Source of the DNA: Methanobacteriota archaeon
GTDB taxonomy: Archaea; Thermoplasmatota; Thermoplasmata; RBG-16-68-12
Direction: 5' to 3'
Assembly: GCA_005879065.1 (NCBI GenBank)
Contig: VBLU01000116.1
Span: 1 to 13,236 of the forward strand
DNA: 13,236 bases
Positions 6,804-13,236 of the stretch are shown piece by piece. The notes under the pieces are model-generated. The model was not told where the DNA came from, searched no databases, and was given only the letters and a program-made list of their open reading frames with translations. Positions within the stretch are counted from its first letter, which is position 1. Each line of letters begins with the position of its first letter. Both the position numbers and the translations under genes were made by a program.

Positions 6804-6839
6804 GCATAATGTAGCGCCGCCGTTTGTCCTTTCCGGAGG
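6804..6839 (+). promoter_or_regulatory. Promoter and Shine-Dalgarno site of purL
   Basis: GCATAATG (6804-6811) is the only AT-rich element in the region and lies about 40 bases before the PurL ATG. GGAGG at 6835-6839 sits seven bases before that ATG and fixes the start at 6847. The same AT-rich element, read on the other strand, could serve the divergent MTHFR-like gene. Confidence 0.5.
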
Positions 6840-6846
6840 CACAGGG

Positions 6847-8478
6847 ATGGACGAGCGGTTGGTACGACGGTCCGCCCCATTCCCCCTGTACGATGTGGTC
6901 CTGGGCGACGCCTCTGCGCCGCAGCTCGCGCAACTCAGCGAGAGGATGGGGCTGGCGCTCAGCGTCGATGAAATGCGCCGCATCCAGGAGCACTTCCGGC
7001 GGATCGGGAGGGAACCGACGGACATCGAACTGCAGAGCCTCGGCCAGGCGTGGTCCGAGCACTGCTGCTACAAGTCCTCGAAGGTCGTCCTCAAGGAGTT
7101 CATCTTCCCGGTCCAGGCGCCGTATGTGATCGACCGCGGCGATGCCGGTGTCGTGGAATTCGACGAGGACCACGCGTATGCCCTGCGCATCGAGAGCCAC
7201 AACCATCCGTCCGCGATCGAGCCGTACGGAGGGGCCAACACCGGGATCGGCGGCATCCTCCGTGACGTCCTCGCGATGGGGGCGCAACCGATCGCGCTCG
7301 CCGATCCGTTGCACTTCGGGCCACTGGATTATCCGTTGGACAAGCTCTCGAAGGGAACGAGACACCCGAAGTATCTCTTCGGTGGGGTCGTCGCCGGGAT
7401 TCGTGATTACGGCAACCGGGTCGGGATTCCGACCGTCGCGGGTTGCATTGTCTTCGAGGAAGGATATCTCGGCAACGTCGTGGTGAACGTCGCCTGCGTC
7501 GGGTTCGCGAAAAAGTCCCAGCTCGTGCGAAACCGCGCGACCTCCGTCCGCGACGTCTTCATCCTGTGCGGCGGCAAGACCGGACGCGACGGGATCCACG
7601 GGGTCACGTATGCGAGCGGCGATCTGACGGACCGCGCCGTCCGGGACTGGGAAACCGGGGCGGTCCAACTCGGCGATCCGATCCTCAAGGAACCGCTGAT
7701 CCACGCTTGCATCGAGTCGGCGCAGGCCGGCCTCCTCGCGGGCATGAAGGACCTCGGCGGAGGCGGCCTCTCGTGTGTCGTCGGCGAGTTGGCCCTCGCG
7801 GGAGGATTCGGCGCCGAGGTCGACCTGGAGAAGGTGCCTCTGAAGGAGGAAGGCCTCGCCCCTTGGGAAATCTGGGTCTCGGAGAGCCAGGAGCGGATGA
7901 TGCTCGCCGTGCTCCCGGAGAACGTCGAGAAGGTTCTGAGGATCTTCGAACTGTACGACGTCCCCGCGACCGTGATTGGTCGCACGATCCCAAAAAAGAG
8001 TTGCCGTGTGCTGTATGGTGGCACCGTCGTGCTGGAACTGGATCTCGAGTTCTACACGGCGGGACCGGAGTACACGCGCGACTATCGGCCTCCATCTCCT
8101 CCGCGAGCTGACCTCCGGCTGCCCCCAGAGCCACGAGACTACCGGACGACGATTCTCCGGCTCCTCGCGGCGCCGAACATCGCCTCGAAGGAGTACGTGA
8201 TCCGACAGTCCGACCACGAGCGCCATTGCGACCGCCTCGACGTCCCACATCACGTCGATCGACCCGTTCGCGGGTGGAGCGACCGCAGTGGACGAGGTGT
8301 GCCGCAATCTCGCGGCGGTCGGAGCGCGGCCCCATGCGTTGACGAATTGTCTGAACTTCGGAAATCCGGAGAAACCGGATCGCCTCTGGTCATTCCGCGA
8401 AGCGGTCCGGGGGATCGGATCGACCGCAAAGGCCTTGGGCCTGCCGATTCCCTCCGGAAACGTCTCGTTTTACAATGA
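6847..8478 (+). CDS. purL: PurL, N-terminal two-thirds of FGAM synthase synthetase subunit (frame broken near 8220)
   Basis: This frame encodes the ATP-dependent synthetase subunit that converts FGAR to FGAM with ammonia from PurQ. Clear PurL motifs are WSEHCCYKSSK (about residue 70), ESHNHPSAIEPYGGANTG, GGILRDVLAMGAQPIALADP, and GGKTGRDGIHG further on. The ATG at 6847 has GGAGG seven bases upstream. Homology runs to YVIRQSDHE ending at 8220; everything after that to the stop at 8478 is an out-of-frame arginine-rich read. PurL continues in another frame as AIATASTSHITSIDPFAGG from about 8222. The usual stretch between DHE and that point, roughly 40 residues with the GGTVVKPL-type loop, is absent, so there is both a deletion and a frame change. 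The usual tyrosine before DHE is serine here. It is either an assembly fault or a damaged gene. Confidence 0.85.
   Translation: MDERLVRRSAPFPLYDVVLGDASAPQLAQLSERMGLALSVDEMRRIQEHFRRIGREPTDIELQSLGQAWSEHCCYKSSKVVLKEFIFPVQAPYVIDRGDAGVVEFDEDHAYALRIESHNHPSAIEPYGGANTGIGGILRDVLAMGAQPIALADPLHFGPLDYPLDKLSKGTRHPKYLFGGVVAGIRDYGNRVGIPTVAGCIVFEEGYLGNVVVNVACVGFAKKSQLVRNRATSVRDVFILCGGKTGRDGIHGVTYASGDLTDRAVRDWETGAVQLGDPILKEPLIHACIESAQAGLLAGMKDLGGGGLSCVVGELALAGGFGAEVDLEKVPLKEEGLAPWEIWVSESQERMMLAVLPENVEKVLRIFELYDVPATVIGRTIPKKSCRVLYGGTVVLELDLEFYTAGPEYTRDYRPPSPPRADLRLPPEPRDYRTTILRLLAAPNIASKEYVIRQSDHERHCDRLDVPHHVDRPVRGWSDRSGRGVPQSRGGRSAAPCVDELSELRKSGETGSPLVIPRSGPGDRIDRKGLGPADSLRKRLVLQ
8201..8225 (+). other. Frame break and missing segment inside purL
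   Basis: Up to 8220 the PurL frame reads IRQSDHE; from about 8222 the next-but-one frame reads AIATAS and on into TSIDPFAGGATAVDE. The second frame has a TGA at 8198-8200, so the junction must lie between 8201 and about 8222. Normal PurL has about 40 more residues here. Confidence 0.7.
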
Positions 8479-9814
8479 ATCCGCCCTCGGACCTTGTCCT
8501 CCAACACCGGTCGTACTGGGCGTCGGCATCGTGGACGATCTGCGAAGGTGCGTGACTTCGGACTTCAAGGAAGCGGGGGATCCGATCGTGCTCGTCGGGA
8601 CGACCCGCGCCGAATTGGGAGGATCGGAATATCTGCGTCTCCGGAAGGCTGGAGGCGGAGCGGTCCCGACTGTGGATCCGAGTTCCCTGCGAGTCTCCCT
8701 CGACCACCTTCGGTCGGCGATCGAAAACGGTACAGTTGCCGCGTGCCACGACCTGAGTCATGGAGGACTTGCGATCGCCGCGGCAGAGATGTGCCTCGGC
8801 GGGGATCTCGGCGCGGACCTCAAGACGACCGCGATGGACCCGATGCGATGGGACGTGCAGCTCTTCTCCGAGTCGAACGGCCGATGGCTCGTGGAGGTCC
8901 GGAAGGACCGGTACGAGGAGTTCGGGCATCTCATGGAGGGCATCCCCGCAACCTACCTCGGCACAGGTCGTGGTCGCATGAAGCGCAGCGACATCCGGGC
9001 GGGCATTGTCTACATCGAGGGGACGAACTGTGAAGAGGAGTCTGTGGCCTTCTTCCGGCATTTGGGGGCCCAGGCCGAAAAGGTGCATCTGAAGCAATTG
9101 ACCGGAGATGTGCCTCCAACGATGAAGCGCACCTTGGACGATTTCGACCTCCTCATGATTCCGGGCGGATTCGCCGCCGGCGATTACGTTCGGGCCGGGG
9201 CCATCTTCGCCGCCCGACTTCGGAGCAGGCTGTCGAAGGAGCTCACGGAATTCGTCCAGGCCGGAAAACCCCTCTTCGGCGTGTGCAATGGGTTCCAGGT
9301 CCTCGTCGAGGCGGGCCTCCTACCCGCCTTGGGCGGGACGATGACCGAGACCCCGGAGGCCGTCCTCGCGACGAACGACTCCGGGCACTACGAGTGCCGA
9401 CCGAGTTACCTCCGACTCGAGAACTCCGGGTCCTGCGCCTTCACGAGGACGTTGGAGCGCGGTCAAGTCGTGACGTTCATCTCGGCCCACGCGGAAGGAA
9501 AACTGTTGTTCCCCAAGGAGCGTCAAGCGAAGGTCCTGAAGGATCTCGCCGAGAACGACCAGATTGTCTTTCGGTTCGTCGACGGCCATGGGCGGCCAGG
9601 ATCGTATCCCTGGAACCCGAGCGGGACGACGGATGGGCTCGCCGCCCTCTCGAACCGCGAGGGAAATGTCTTCGGGGTTCAACCCCACCCGGAGCGTTGC
9701 TTCTTCCGCCATCTACACCCCGATTGGACCCGGGCCAAAGCCGAGCAGCCGCTCTACGGAGACGGCAAGGCGATCTTCGACGGGGCCCTCGAATACGTCG
9801 AACGAAAGTTCTGA
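8288..9814 (+). CDS. purQ: PurL C-terminal third joined in frame to PurQ glutaminase
   Basis: A single open frame. Its first part is the end of PurL: VDEVCRNLAAVGARPHALTN, then NFGNPEKPDRLW, GNVSFYNES and CHDLSHGGLAIAAAEM. The GTG at 8288 is an arbitrary start; PurL homology extends back to about 8222. PurQ begins at the ATG at 8978 (SDIRAGIVYIEGTNCEEES) and spans 278 residues. It is a class I glutamine amidotransferase with nucleophile Cys103 in GVCNGFQ and the His237/Glu239 pair in QPHPE; it makes ammonia from glutamine for PurL. No stop separates the two, PurL ends abruptly at PATYLGTGRGR without its usual last 25-40 residues, and the PurQ ATG has no Shine-Dalgarno site. A one-frame-shifted read would end at a TGA overlapping that ATG (8978-8981), the usual coupled arrangement. 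Fusion or another small loss are both possible. Confidence 0.82.
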   Translation: MDEVCRNLAAVGARPHALTNCLNFGNPEKPDRLWSFREAVRGIGSTAKALGLPIPSGNVSFYNESALGPCPPTPVVLGVGIVDDLRRCVTSDFKEAGDPIVLVGTTRAELGGSEYLRLRKAGGGAVPTVDPSSLRVSLDHLRSAIENGTVAACHDLSHGGLAIAAAEMCLGGDLGADLKTTAMDPMRWDVQLFSESNGRWLVEVRKDRYEEFGHLMEGIPATYLGTGRGRMKRSDIRAGIVYIEGTNCEEESVAFFRHLGAQAEKVHLKQLTGDVPPTMKRTLDDFDLLMIPGGFAAGDYVRAGAIFAARLRSRLSKELTEFVQAGKPLFGVCNGFQVLVEAGLLPALGGTMTETPEAVLATNDSGHYECRPSYLRLENSGSCAFTRTLERGQVVTFISAHAEGKLLFPKERQAKVLKDLAENDQIVFRFVDGHGRPGSYPWNPSGTTDGLAALSNREGNVFGVQPHPERCFFRHLHPDWTRAKAEQPLYGDGKAIFDGALEYVERKF

Positions 9815-9823
9815 GCGTCCCGT

Positions 9824-10300
9824 TCAGGCCGGTTTTACGAAAACCCAGACGGGCGACGCAAAGACGTGCACCACACGGTCCCGGAACACGCCGAGGATGC
9901 CATACCGGTGTCCGGCCGGAACCGGGAACCCGGAGCTGTTGACCTGGTTCCACGTAGAATTCCACGCAAGCGTGTCACCGGGCTGCAGGAGTCTTACCGT
10001 GATCAGCGGACAGTTGCCGAGTCCTCCGACCGCTGGATAAATCGTCCTCCCAGCTTCGTCCTCAACGACATAGTAGACGTTGCCACATCGTGGGCCCGGG
10101 GAGGGCGACGCGGTGACGGGCCGATTTCCTTCAACCGTCAACGTGAGCGTGAAGCTCACGGATTCGCCTGGCAGGTAGTCCGATCGCTCGGTTCGCACGA
10201 CAATCGCCACGGCCCATTGCGGATACCAAGCCGCCACGGCGGCGACAAGGACGATCGAAGCCGCCACGACGATCACTAGGACGGGCACACGCCTGCCCAT
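9824..10300 (-). CDS. Membrane-anchored exported protein with BsuPI-like domain
   Basis: A 158-residue protein with a long N-terminal hydrophobic helix (about residues 5-27) after a short basic start, so an uncleaved anchor or signal peptide, and an outward-facing beta-rich domain. The pattern YLPGESVSFTLTLTVEGNRP, then LLQPGDTLAWNSTWNQ and PAGHRYGILGVF, resembles the BsuPI-type Ig-like fold (intracellular proteinase inhibitor family), which also occurs in many archaeal exported proteins of unknown role. Two cysteines (CGNVYY and NCPL) could form a disulphide outside the cell. The ATG at 10300 lacks a Shine-Dalgarno site; a GATATCAT element lies about 30 bases upstream, suggesting a nearly leaderless message. 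It lies 56 bases after the riboflavin kinase gene on the same strand and converges on purQ with a 9-base gap. Confidence 0.65.
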   Translation of the reverse strand: MGRRVPVLVIVVAASIVLVAAVAAWYPQWAVAIVVRTERSDYLPGESVSFTLTLTVEGNRPVTASPSPGPRCGNVYYVVEDEAGRTIYPAVGGLGNCPLITVRLLQPGDTLAWNSTWNQVNSSGFPVPAGHRYGILGVFRDRVVHVFASPVWVFVKPA

Positions 10301-10356
10301 ACCGGAACGAAACTGCCGACAATGATATCAGCTTTCCTTCCTCGTTAGGTTTCCTC

Positions 10357-11040
10357 CTACAGAGAGACCGCTAGCTCGACGACGTCTCCATCCTTGATCC
10401 CGAGGGCGTTCCGAAGGTAGTGCTTCGAGATCACCTCGAGGACGTCCGTGTGGTGCGTGCGAATCGGCATGATCACCGCGCAATCCACGTGGCCTGCGGT
10501 CGCCAGGAAGCACTTCGCTCCGCCGAACGTACGGCCCCCCGCCTCGAAGCCCGTGATCTCGATGCCGGGGCTGTCCTGAAGGATCTGCATCTTCGCCAGA
10601 TCGGATCCCGCCATCTTCAGGTTCAGCGTGCCTTCGTACGGCTCGAACCAGAGTTTCTTGCGGAACTGGTCTCGGTAGCCCTTCTGGCGCATGTAGAACG
10701 CGCCCTCGCCGAGGCCGCTCGCCAGGGTGCCCGAGATCGTCAACGTCTCTTTGAGTTCGAAGACGCGCTGATAGTCTGCGTATTCTTTCCGCAGGACTTC
10801 ACCGCCGCGGGGAGTGAGACGAATCCGTTGACGACGGGTCGCGAGGTCCCGGGCGACGAGGCCGTCCCGAATCAATTCCAAAATCCGTTGCGACGCACTC
10901 TGCTGGCTCACCCCGATCAACTTGCCGAGTTCGCCAGAGGACAGGTTCACGTATTCCTTCATGCCGCCCAGGAGCGCGATCGCCTTCAGCGTCTCGACAT
11001 GGTACGGCTTCACGGCCCGGCGAGAGAGGCCCCTCCGCAT
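10357..11040 (-). CDS. rbkR: CTP-dependent riboflavin kinase with regulatory winged helix (RbkR type)
   Basis: A 227-residue two-domain protein. Residues about 10-90 form a winged helix (LSSGELGKLIGVSQQSASQR, then DLATRRQRIRLTPRG). The rest is the archaeal DUF120 riboflavin kinase: GEGAFYMRQKGYRDQFRKKL, GTLNLKM and the C-terminal HTDVLEVISKHYLRNALGI. This family makes FMN from riboflavin using CTP rather than ATP, and the HTH-fused form is known as RbkR, which also controls riboflavin genes in several archaea. The ATG at 11040 is preferred: it lies 16 bases after the PIN stop with AAAGG just upstream, and the length fits the family; the open frame upstream overlaps the PIN gene. Whether it regulates its own operon cannot be seen here. 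Confidence 0.9.
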   Translation of the reverse strand: MRRGLSRRAVKPYHVETLKAIALLGGMKEYVNLSSGELGKLIGVSQQSASQRILELIRDGLVARDLATRRQRIRLTPRGGEVLRKEYADYQRVFELKETLTISGTLASGLGEGAFYMRQKGYRDQFRKKLWFEPYEGTLNLKMAGSDLAKMQILQDSPGIEITGFEAGGRTFGGAKCFLATAGHVDCAVIMPIRTHHTDVLEVISKHYLRNALGIKDGDVVELAVSL

Positions 11041-11056
11041 ATGCCTTTTCCCGGGG

Positions 11057-11425
11057 TCAGAGGCCCTCGGCCACCAGGTGGTTCCGGGACCGAAGGAAGA
11101 TGCGCGGGATGCCCGCGGCGCGCAGGCGATCAAGGAGAGGTTGGTCGTTCGTCACGACGACGGCCCGGTGCGAGGCGCCCAGATCGAGGAGCGCGTCGTC
11201 GGCGGAACCGGATGCCTCGATGACCCGATACCGTGCGGCGAGTCGCAAGGCCGCCTGCGCATTCCGATCCCGTTCGGCCAAGAGTTCCAGTTCGATCCGG
11301 ACGGGCCTCGGGATCGCGATGTCGGCCGATCCCATCAGGCGGGTGAGTTCCGTTTCCAGGTTCACGCGGAACTGGAACGGCATCAAGAGCGCGTTCGTAT
11401 CGAGAAGGACGATTCGAGACGCCAT
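11057..11425 (-). CDS. PIN-domain protein, VapC9/FCF1-like
   Basis: A 122-residue single PIN domain, a fold of Mg-dependent RNA nucleases. The acidic residues expected at the active site are present: Asp9 in LLDTNALLMP, Glu45 in RIELELL, Asp76/Asp77 in SADDALLD and Asp94 in VVTNDQPL. The LLDTNALLMPFQ opening is typical of the archaeal VapC9-like group related to the ribosome-processing factor FCF1, not of classic toxin VapC. No antitoxin gene lies next to it, which also argues against a toxin-antitoxin pair. The ATG at 11425 follows GGATGAAGGAA. It is the first gene of an apparent operon with the riboflavin kinase (16-base gap). Target RNA is unknown. Confidence 0.85.
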   Translation of the reverse strand: MASRIVLLDTNALLMPFQFRVNLETELTRLMGSADIAIPRPVRIELELLAERDRNAQAALRLAARYRVIEASGSADDALLDLGASHRAVVVTNDQPLLDRLRAAGIPRIFLRSRNHLVAEGL

Positions 11426-11478
11426 TTTCCTTCATCCTTATGGTCCGGGACCGTTCCATCGTGAGAATCGCGGGGTCG

Positions 11479-11486
11479 AATTTAAG
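11479..11486 (-). promoter_or_regulatory. TATA-like box for the PIN/riboflavin kinase operon
   Basis: CTTAAATT on the minus strand stands out in GC-rich DNA, about 55 bases before the PIN ATG, leaving a leader near 30 bases with the AAGGATGAAGG purine tract as ribosome site. Confidence 0.4.
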
Positions 11487-11497
11487 TATGCAACGAT

Positions 11498-11514
11498 ACA
11501 TAGCGTCACTATGT
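11498..11514. repeat. 17-base inverted repeat in a divergent promoter (candidate operator)
   Basis: ACATAG-CGTCA-CTATGT is a perfect 6-base inverted repeat with a 5-base spacer, between the divergent PIN and secreted-protein genes. It lies upstream of the minus-strand TATA-like box and directly before TCTATAGC (11514-11521), a possible TATA box for the plus-strand gene. Geometry fits a dimeric regulator. Confidence 0.45.
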
Positions 11515-11556
11515 CTATAGCGAGGTCACAAGGACTTCGCAAGGACGGTGTTTCAC

Positions 11557-12764
11557 ATGCGGACTTGGATGACGGCCATAATCGTGGCCGCGATGGTGCT
11601 CGTGCCCCTTACGCCCTCTTTGGCGTCCGATACGGTTCGAACGCACACGCGAACGACATCGTAATCTTCGCGGAGTACAAGCGCTTCCTCGGCGGCGCCG
11701 ACATCGTCGACGCGCAGGGGAACCACCTCGCGACCCGCGGCATCCCGGTCTACACGGTGCTGGCCCAGAGCCTCTCCCGGTTCATCGAGTTCCGCCACGT
11801 GAATGCGAGCGACGGGTTCGATCTGACGAGCTGGGACCATCTCTTCCCCGTCCCGCTGACGCAGAACGTCCCGATGAAGGCCCTCCCCCTCACGACGGCG
11901 TGGACCCTGAGCGGCCTCTCGAACGAGACCGTCGCCGGCGTGACCTACGTGAACTTCACAGTCTCCGCGACGAACCTGACCTACGCCCGGGTGGCGAACA
12001 ACACGTACGTGGGCGATGGCAAGTTGAACCAGACCGCGTTCACGTTCCACCTGACGGTGGACACGCATGACCGGAGTGCCAAGGTCCCGTGGTACCGGAT
12101 CACGGTCGACGACGGGAACCGCACGGCGATCCGCCACGTCGAGTTCCTCGGCTACCACGACGTGTCCGGGCCCGCGATCGCGATGGGCGCGAAGTATGAC
12201 CACCTGATCGAAGGCTGGGACTTCGCCTACCCTGAGGACAAGCTCGCCCTCGAGACCCATCTGATCGTCGGGAACTATATCCCCGAGAGAACGGCCGTCT
12301 TCATCCACGACGCGTTCCTGCGGGAGCACGCGGATGACGGCACGACGATGATTGGCAATGCGACGAGCCTCAACACCACCGCGCCGACCCACCCGAGGCT
12401 CTACACGCGCGACCGCGTGTTCTTCGATGACGACTTCACACGGATCGGGCGGTTCGAGTGGGCGACGAACGTCACCGTGGACGGCAAGGCCGCCATGATG
12501 ACCTTCAACATCCAGGGAGGCGGGCCCCTCACGTTCGCCCACGCGGGCGCGTACTTCGTCGGGTTCTGGCTTCGGGCCGCGTTCGTCTACCCCGCGGGCC
12601 AGATGATCGTGCACGACCCCGTCCTCTCCACGGAGGCGTTGCTCGACCTGCCGTCCGGCGTGAACCTCACGCCGGTGACGATCCTCGCGGCCCAGTTGGC
12701 GGTCGTCTCGGTGGCCATCGGCCCCGCCCTGTACCTGCGAGCGAAGGCGAGGCGCAAGACCTGA
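11557..12764 (+). CDS. Secreted, C-terminally anchored sequon-rich surface protein, frameshifted
   Basis: Family not recognised. The ATG at 11557 opens a good signal peptide (MRTWMTAIIVAAMVLVPL, then TPSLAS), but that frame stops at 11662-11664. The mature protein continues in another frame from about 11640 (NDIVIFAEYKRFLGGADIVD) to the stop at 12764. The span is 1208 bases, so one missing base would restore 403 codons. Before about 11640 the second frame is not protein-like, and after it the first frame ends, so the break lies at about 11620-11661. The extracellular part holds about ten N-x-S/T sequons (NFT, NLT, NQT, NRT, NAT and others), suggesting glycosylation. The end is a transmembrane helix (VTILAAQLAVVSVAIGPALY) followed by basic residues, so it is anchored with its bulk outside. 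A PadR regulator follows. Confidence 0.65.
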
Positions 12765-12773
12765 GCGCCTCCC

Positions 12774-12782
12774 TTTTTCTTT
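12774..12782 (+). terminator. T-rich terminator after the surface protein gene
   Basis: TTTTTCTTT lies ten bases after the stop at 12764 in otherwise GC-rich DNA. Archaeal transcription often ends at such T-runs without a hairpin. Confidence 0.45.
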
Positions 12783-12906
12783 CCCCGCTCCGACCGATGA
12801 CCGCATTTCTAGGAGGGAATCGATTCGATGTCGACCGCTCCGCGACCCCGCGCTCCATCCATGACCGAAAGCCGAAATACGGACGGTCGGATACGAGGCG
12901 GACCGG

Positions 12907-13236
12907 ATGACGGAAGTCTCCCCCGAGTGGACCGCGGAGCTGAAGAAGGGCTCGATCCAATTGTGCCTGCTCGCGCTCCTGAAGAAGGAGGAGAAGTACG
13001 GGTTCCAGATCCTCCACGAGCTGCGCGACCGGTCGAACGGGTTCTTCGATCTCAAGGAGGGAACCCTGTATCCCGCGTTGCGACGTCTCGAGGAACGGGG
13101 ATTCGTCCAGAGCCGATGGCAGGAGCCGACGAGCGGGATGCCTCGGAAGTACTATCGGCTGACGGACCGCGGCCGGACCGCGTTGCGGGAGGCGTTGGCC
13201 GTGTGGGACGCGATGACCCAGGGCGCCGAGCGCGTC
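12907..13236 (+). CDS. PadR-family transcriptional regulator (partial, open at window end)
   Basis: The first 110 residues of a PadR-type winged-helix repressor. Signatures are ELKKGSIQLCLLALLKKEE at the start, YGFQILHEL, then LKEGTLYPALRRLEERGF and the wing-and-end pattern RKYYRLTDRGRTALREAL. PadR regulators usually sense small molecules or envelope stress and often control the transporter or membrane gene beside them. The ATG at 12907 has GAGG eight bases upstream. An ATG at 12861 lies in a different frame. The gene lies 142 bases after the surface-protein gene beyond a T-run, so it probably has its own promoter. The C-terminal dimerisation helix is cut off by the window edge. Confidence 0.9.
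   Translation, partial: MTEVSPEWTAELKKGSIQLCLLALLKKEEKYGFQILHELRDRSNGFFDLKEGTLYPALRRLEERGFVQSRWQEPTSGMPRKYYRLTDRGRTALREALAVWDAMTQGAERV

Noticed and set aside
4809..7025. A single 738-residue MTHFR-ATPase fusion
   Set aside because: The part upstream of 6734 is not protein-like, the frame changes near 6060, and a stop plus restart five bases apart separates two normal genes.
8288..8290. GTG at 8288 as the true start of a separate PurL C-terminal protein
   Set aside because: PurL homology in the same frame extends upstream to about 8222, there is no ribosome site, and PurL is normally one chain at this point.
6493..8307. A 604-residue reading frame on the minus strand opposite purL
   Set aside because: It is low-complexity and arginine/aspartate-rich with no motif, the mirror of GC-rich PurL codons.
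11057..11425. A VapBC toxin-antitoxin system
   Set aside because: No antitoxin gene is adjacent, and the PIN sequence looks like the FCF1/VapC9 group next to a housekeeping gene.
11553..13055. A 500-residue minus-strand frame opposite the surface protein and padR
   Set aside because: No domain, skewed composition, and it lies opposite two convincing genes.
1..13236. CRISPR arrays, tRNA or rRNA genes, insertion sequences
   Set aside because: Reading through the window showed no regularly spaced repeats, no cloverleaf or rRNA-like stretches, and no transposase or flanking terminal repeats.

Overview
This window reads as a densely packed archaeal chromosome segment of high GC content. Archaeal marks are a CTP-dependent riboflavin kinase with an N-terminal winged helix (RbkR type), a VapC9/FCF1-like PIN protein, a stand-alone PRC-barrel protein, CARF-HTH regulators, TATA-like boxes about 30 bases before start codons, and a mix of Shine-Dalgarno and nearly leaderless starts. 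The gene set would suit an uncultivated high-GC euryarchaeon, perhaps a Thermoplasmatota relative; that placement is inference, not proof.

Layout. 1-84: tail of a membrane protein (MarC-like). 99-1711 (minus): PRC-barrel protein followed by an RNase J-like nuclease, a likely operon. 1884-2510 (plus): JAMM/MPN metalloprotease-like protein. 2535-3068 (minus): two-helix membrane protein with a bacterial PH domain. 3188-4738 (plus): two consecutive CARF-winged-helix proteins, then PurS. 4809-6734 (minus): a methylenetetrahydrofolate reductase-like gene (frame broken near 6060) coupled to an AAA ATPase with a zinc-knuckle N-terminus. 6847-9814 (plus): PurL (frame broken and about 40 residues missing near 8220) joined to PurQ. 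9824-11425 (minus): PIN protein, riboflavin kinase/regulator, and an exported BsuPI-like protein. 11557-12764 (plus): a secreted, sequon-rich, C-terminally anchored protein (frame broken near 11640). 12907-end (plus): a PadR-family regulator, open at the window edge.

How the genes relate. PurS, PurL and PurQ together form the FGAM synthase of purine synthesis, here split into two loci around a one-carbon (MTHFR-like) gene. The most interesting element is the pair of CARF-HTH proteins with no CRISPR array or cas gene in view, in the same apparent operon as purS. CARF domains in known systems bind cyclic oligoadenylates, so these may be nucleotide-responsive regulators working outside a CRISPR locus. 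Three genes have broken frames, so indels in the assembly must be considered before any is called a pseudogene.
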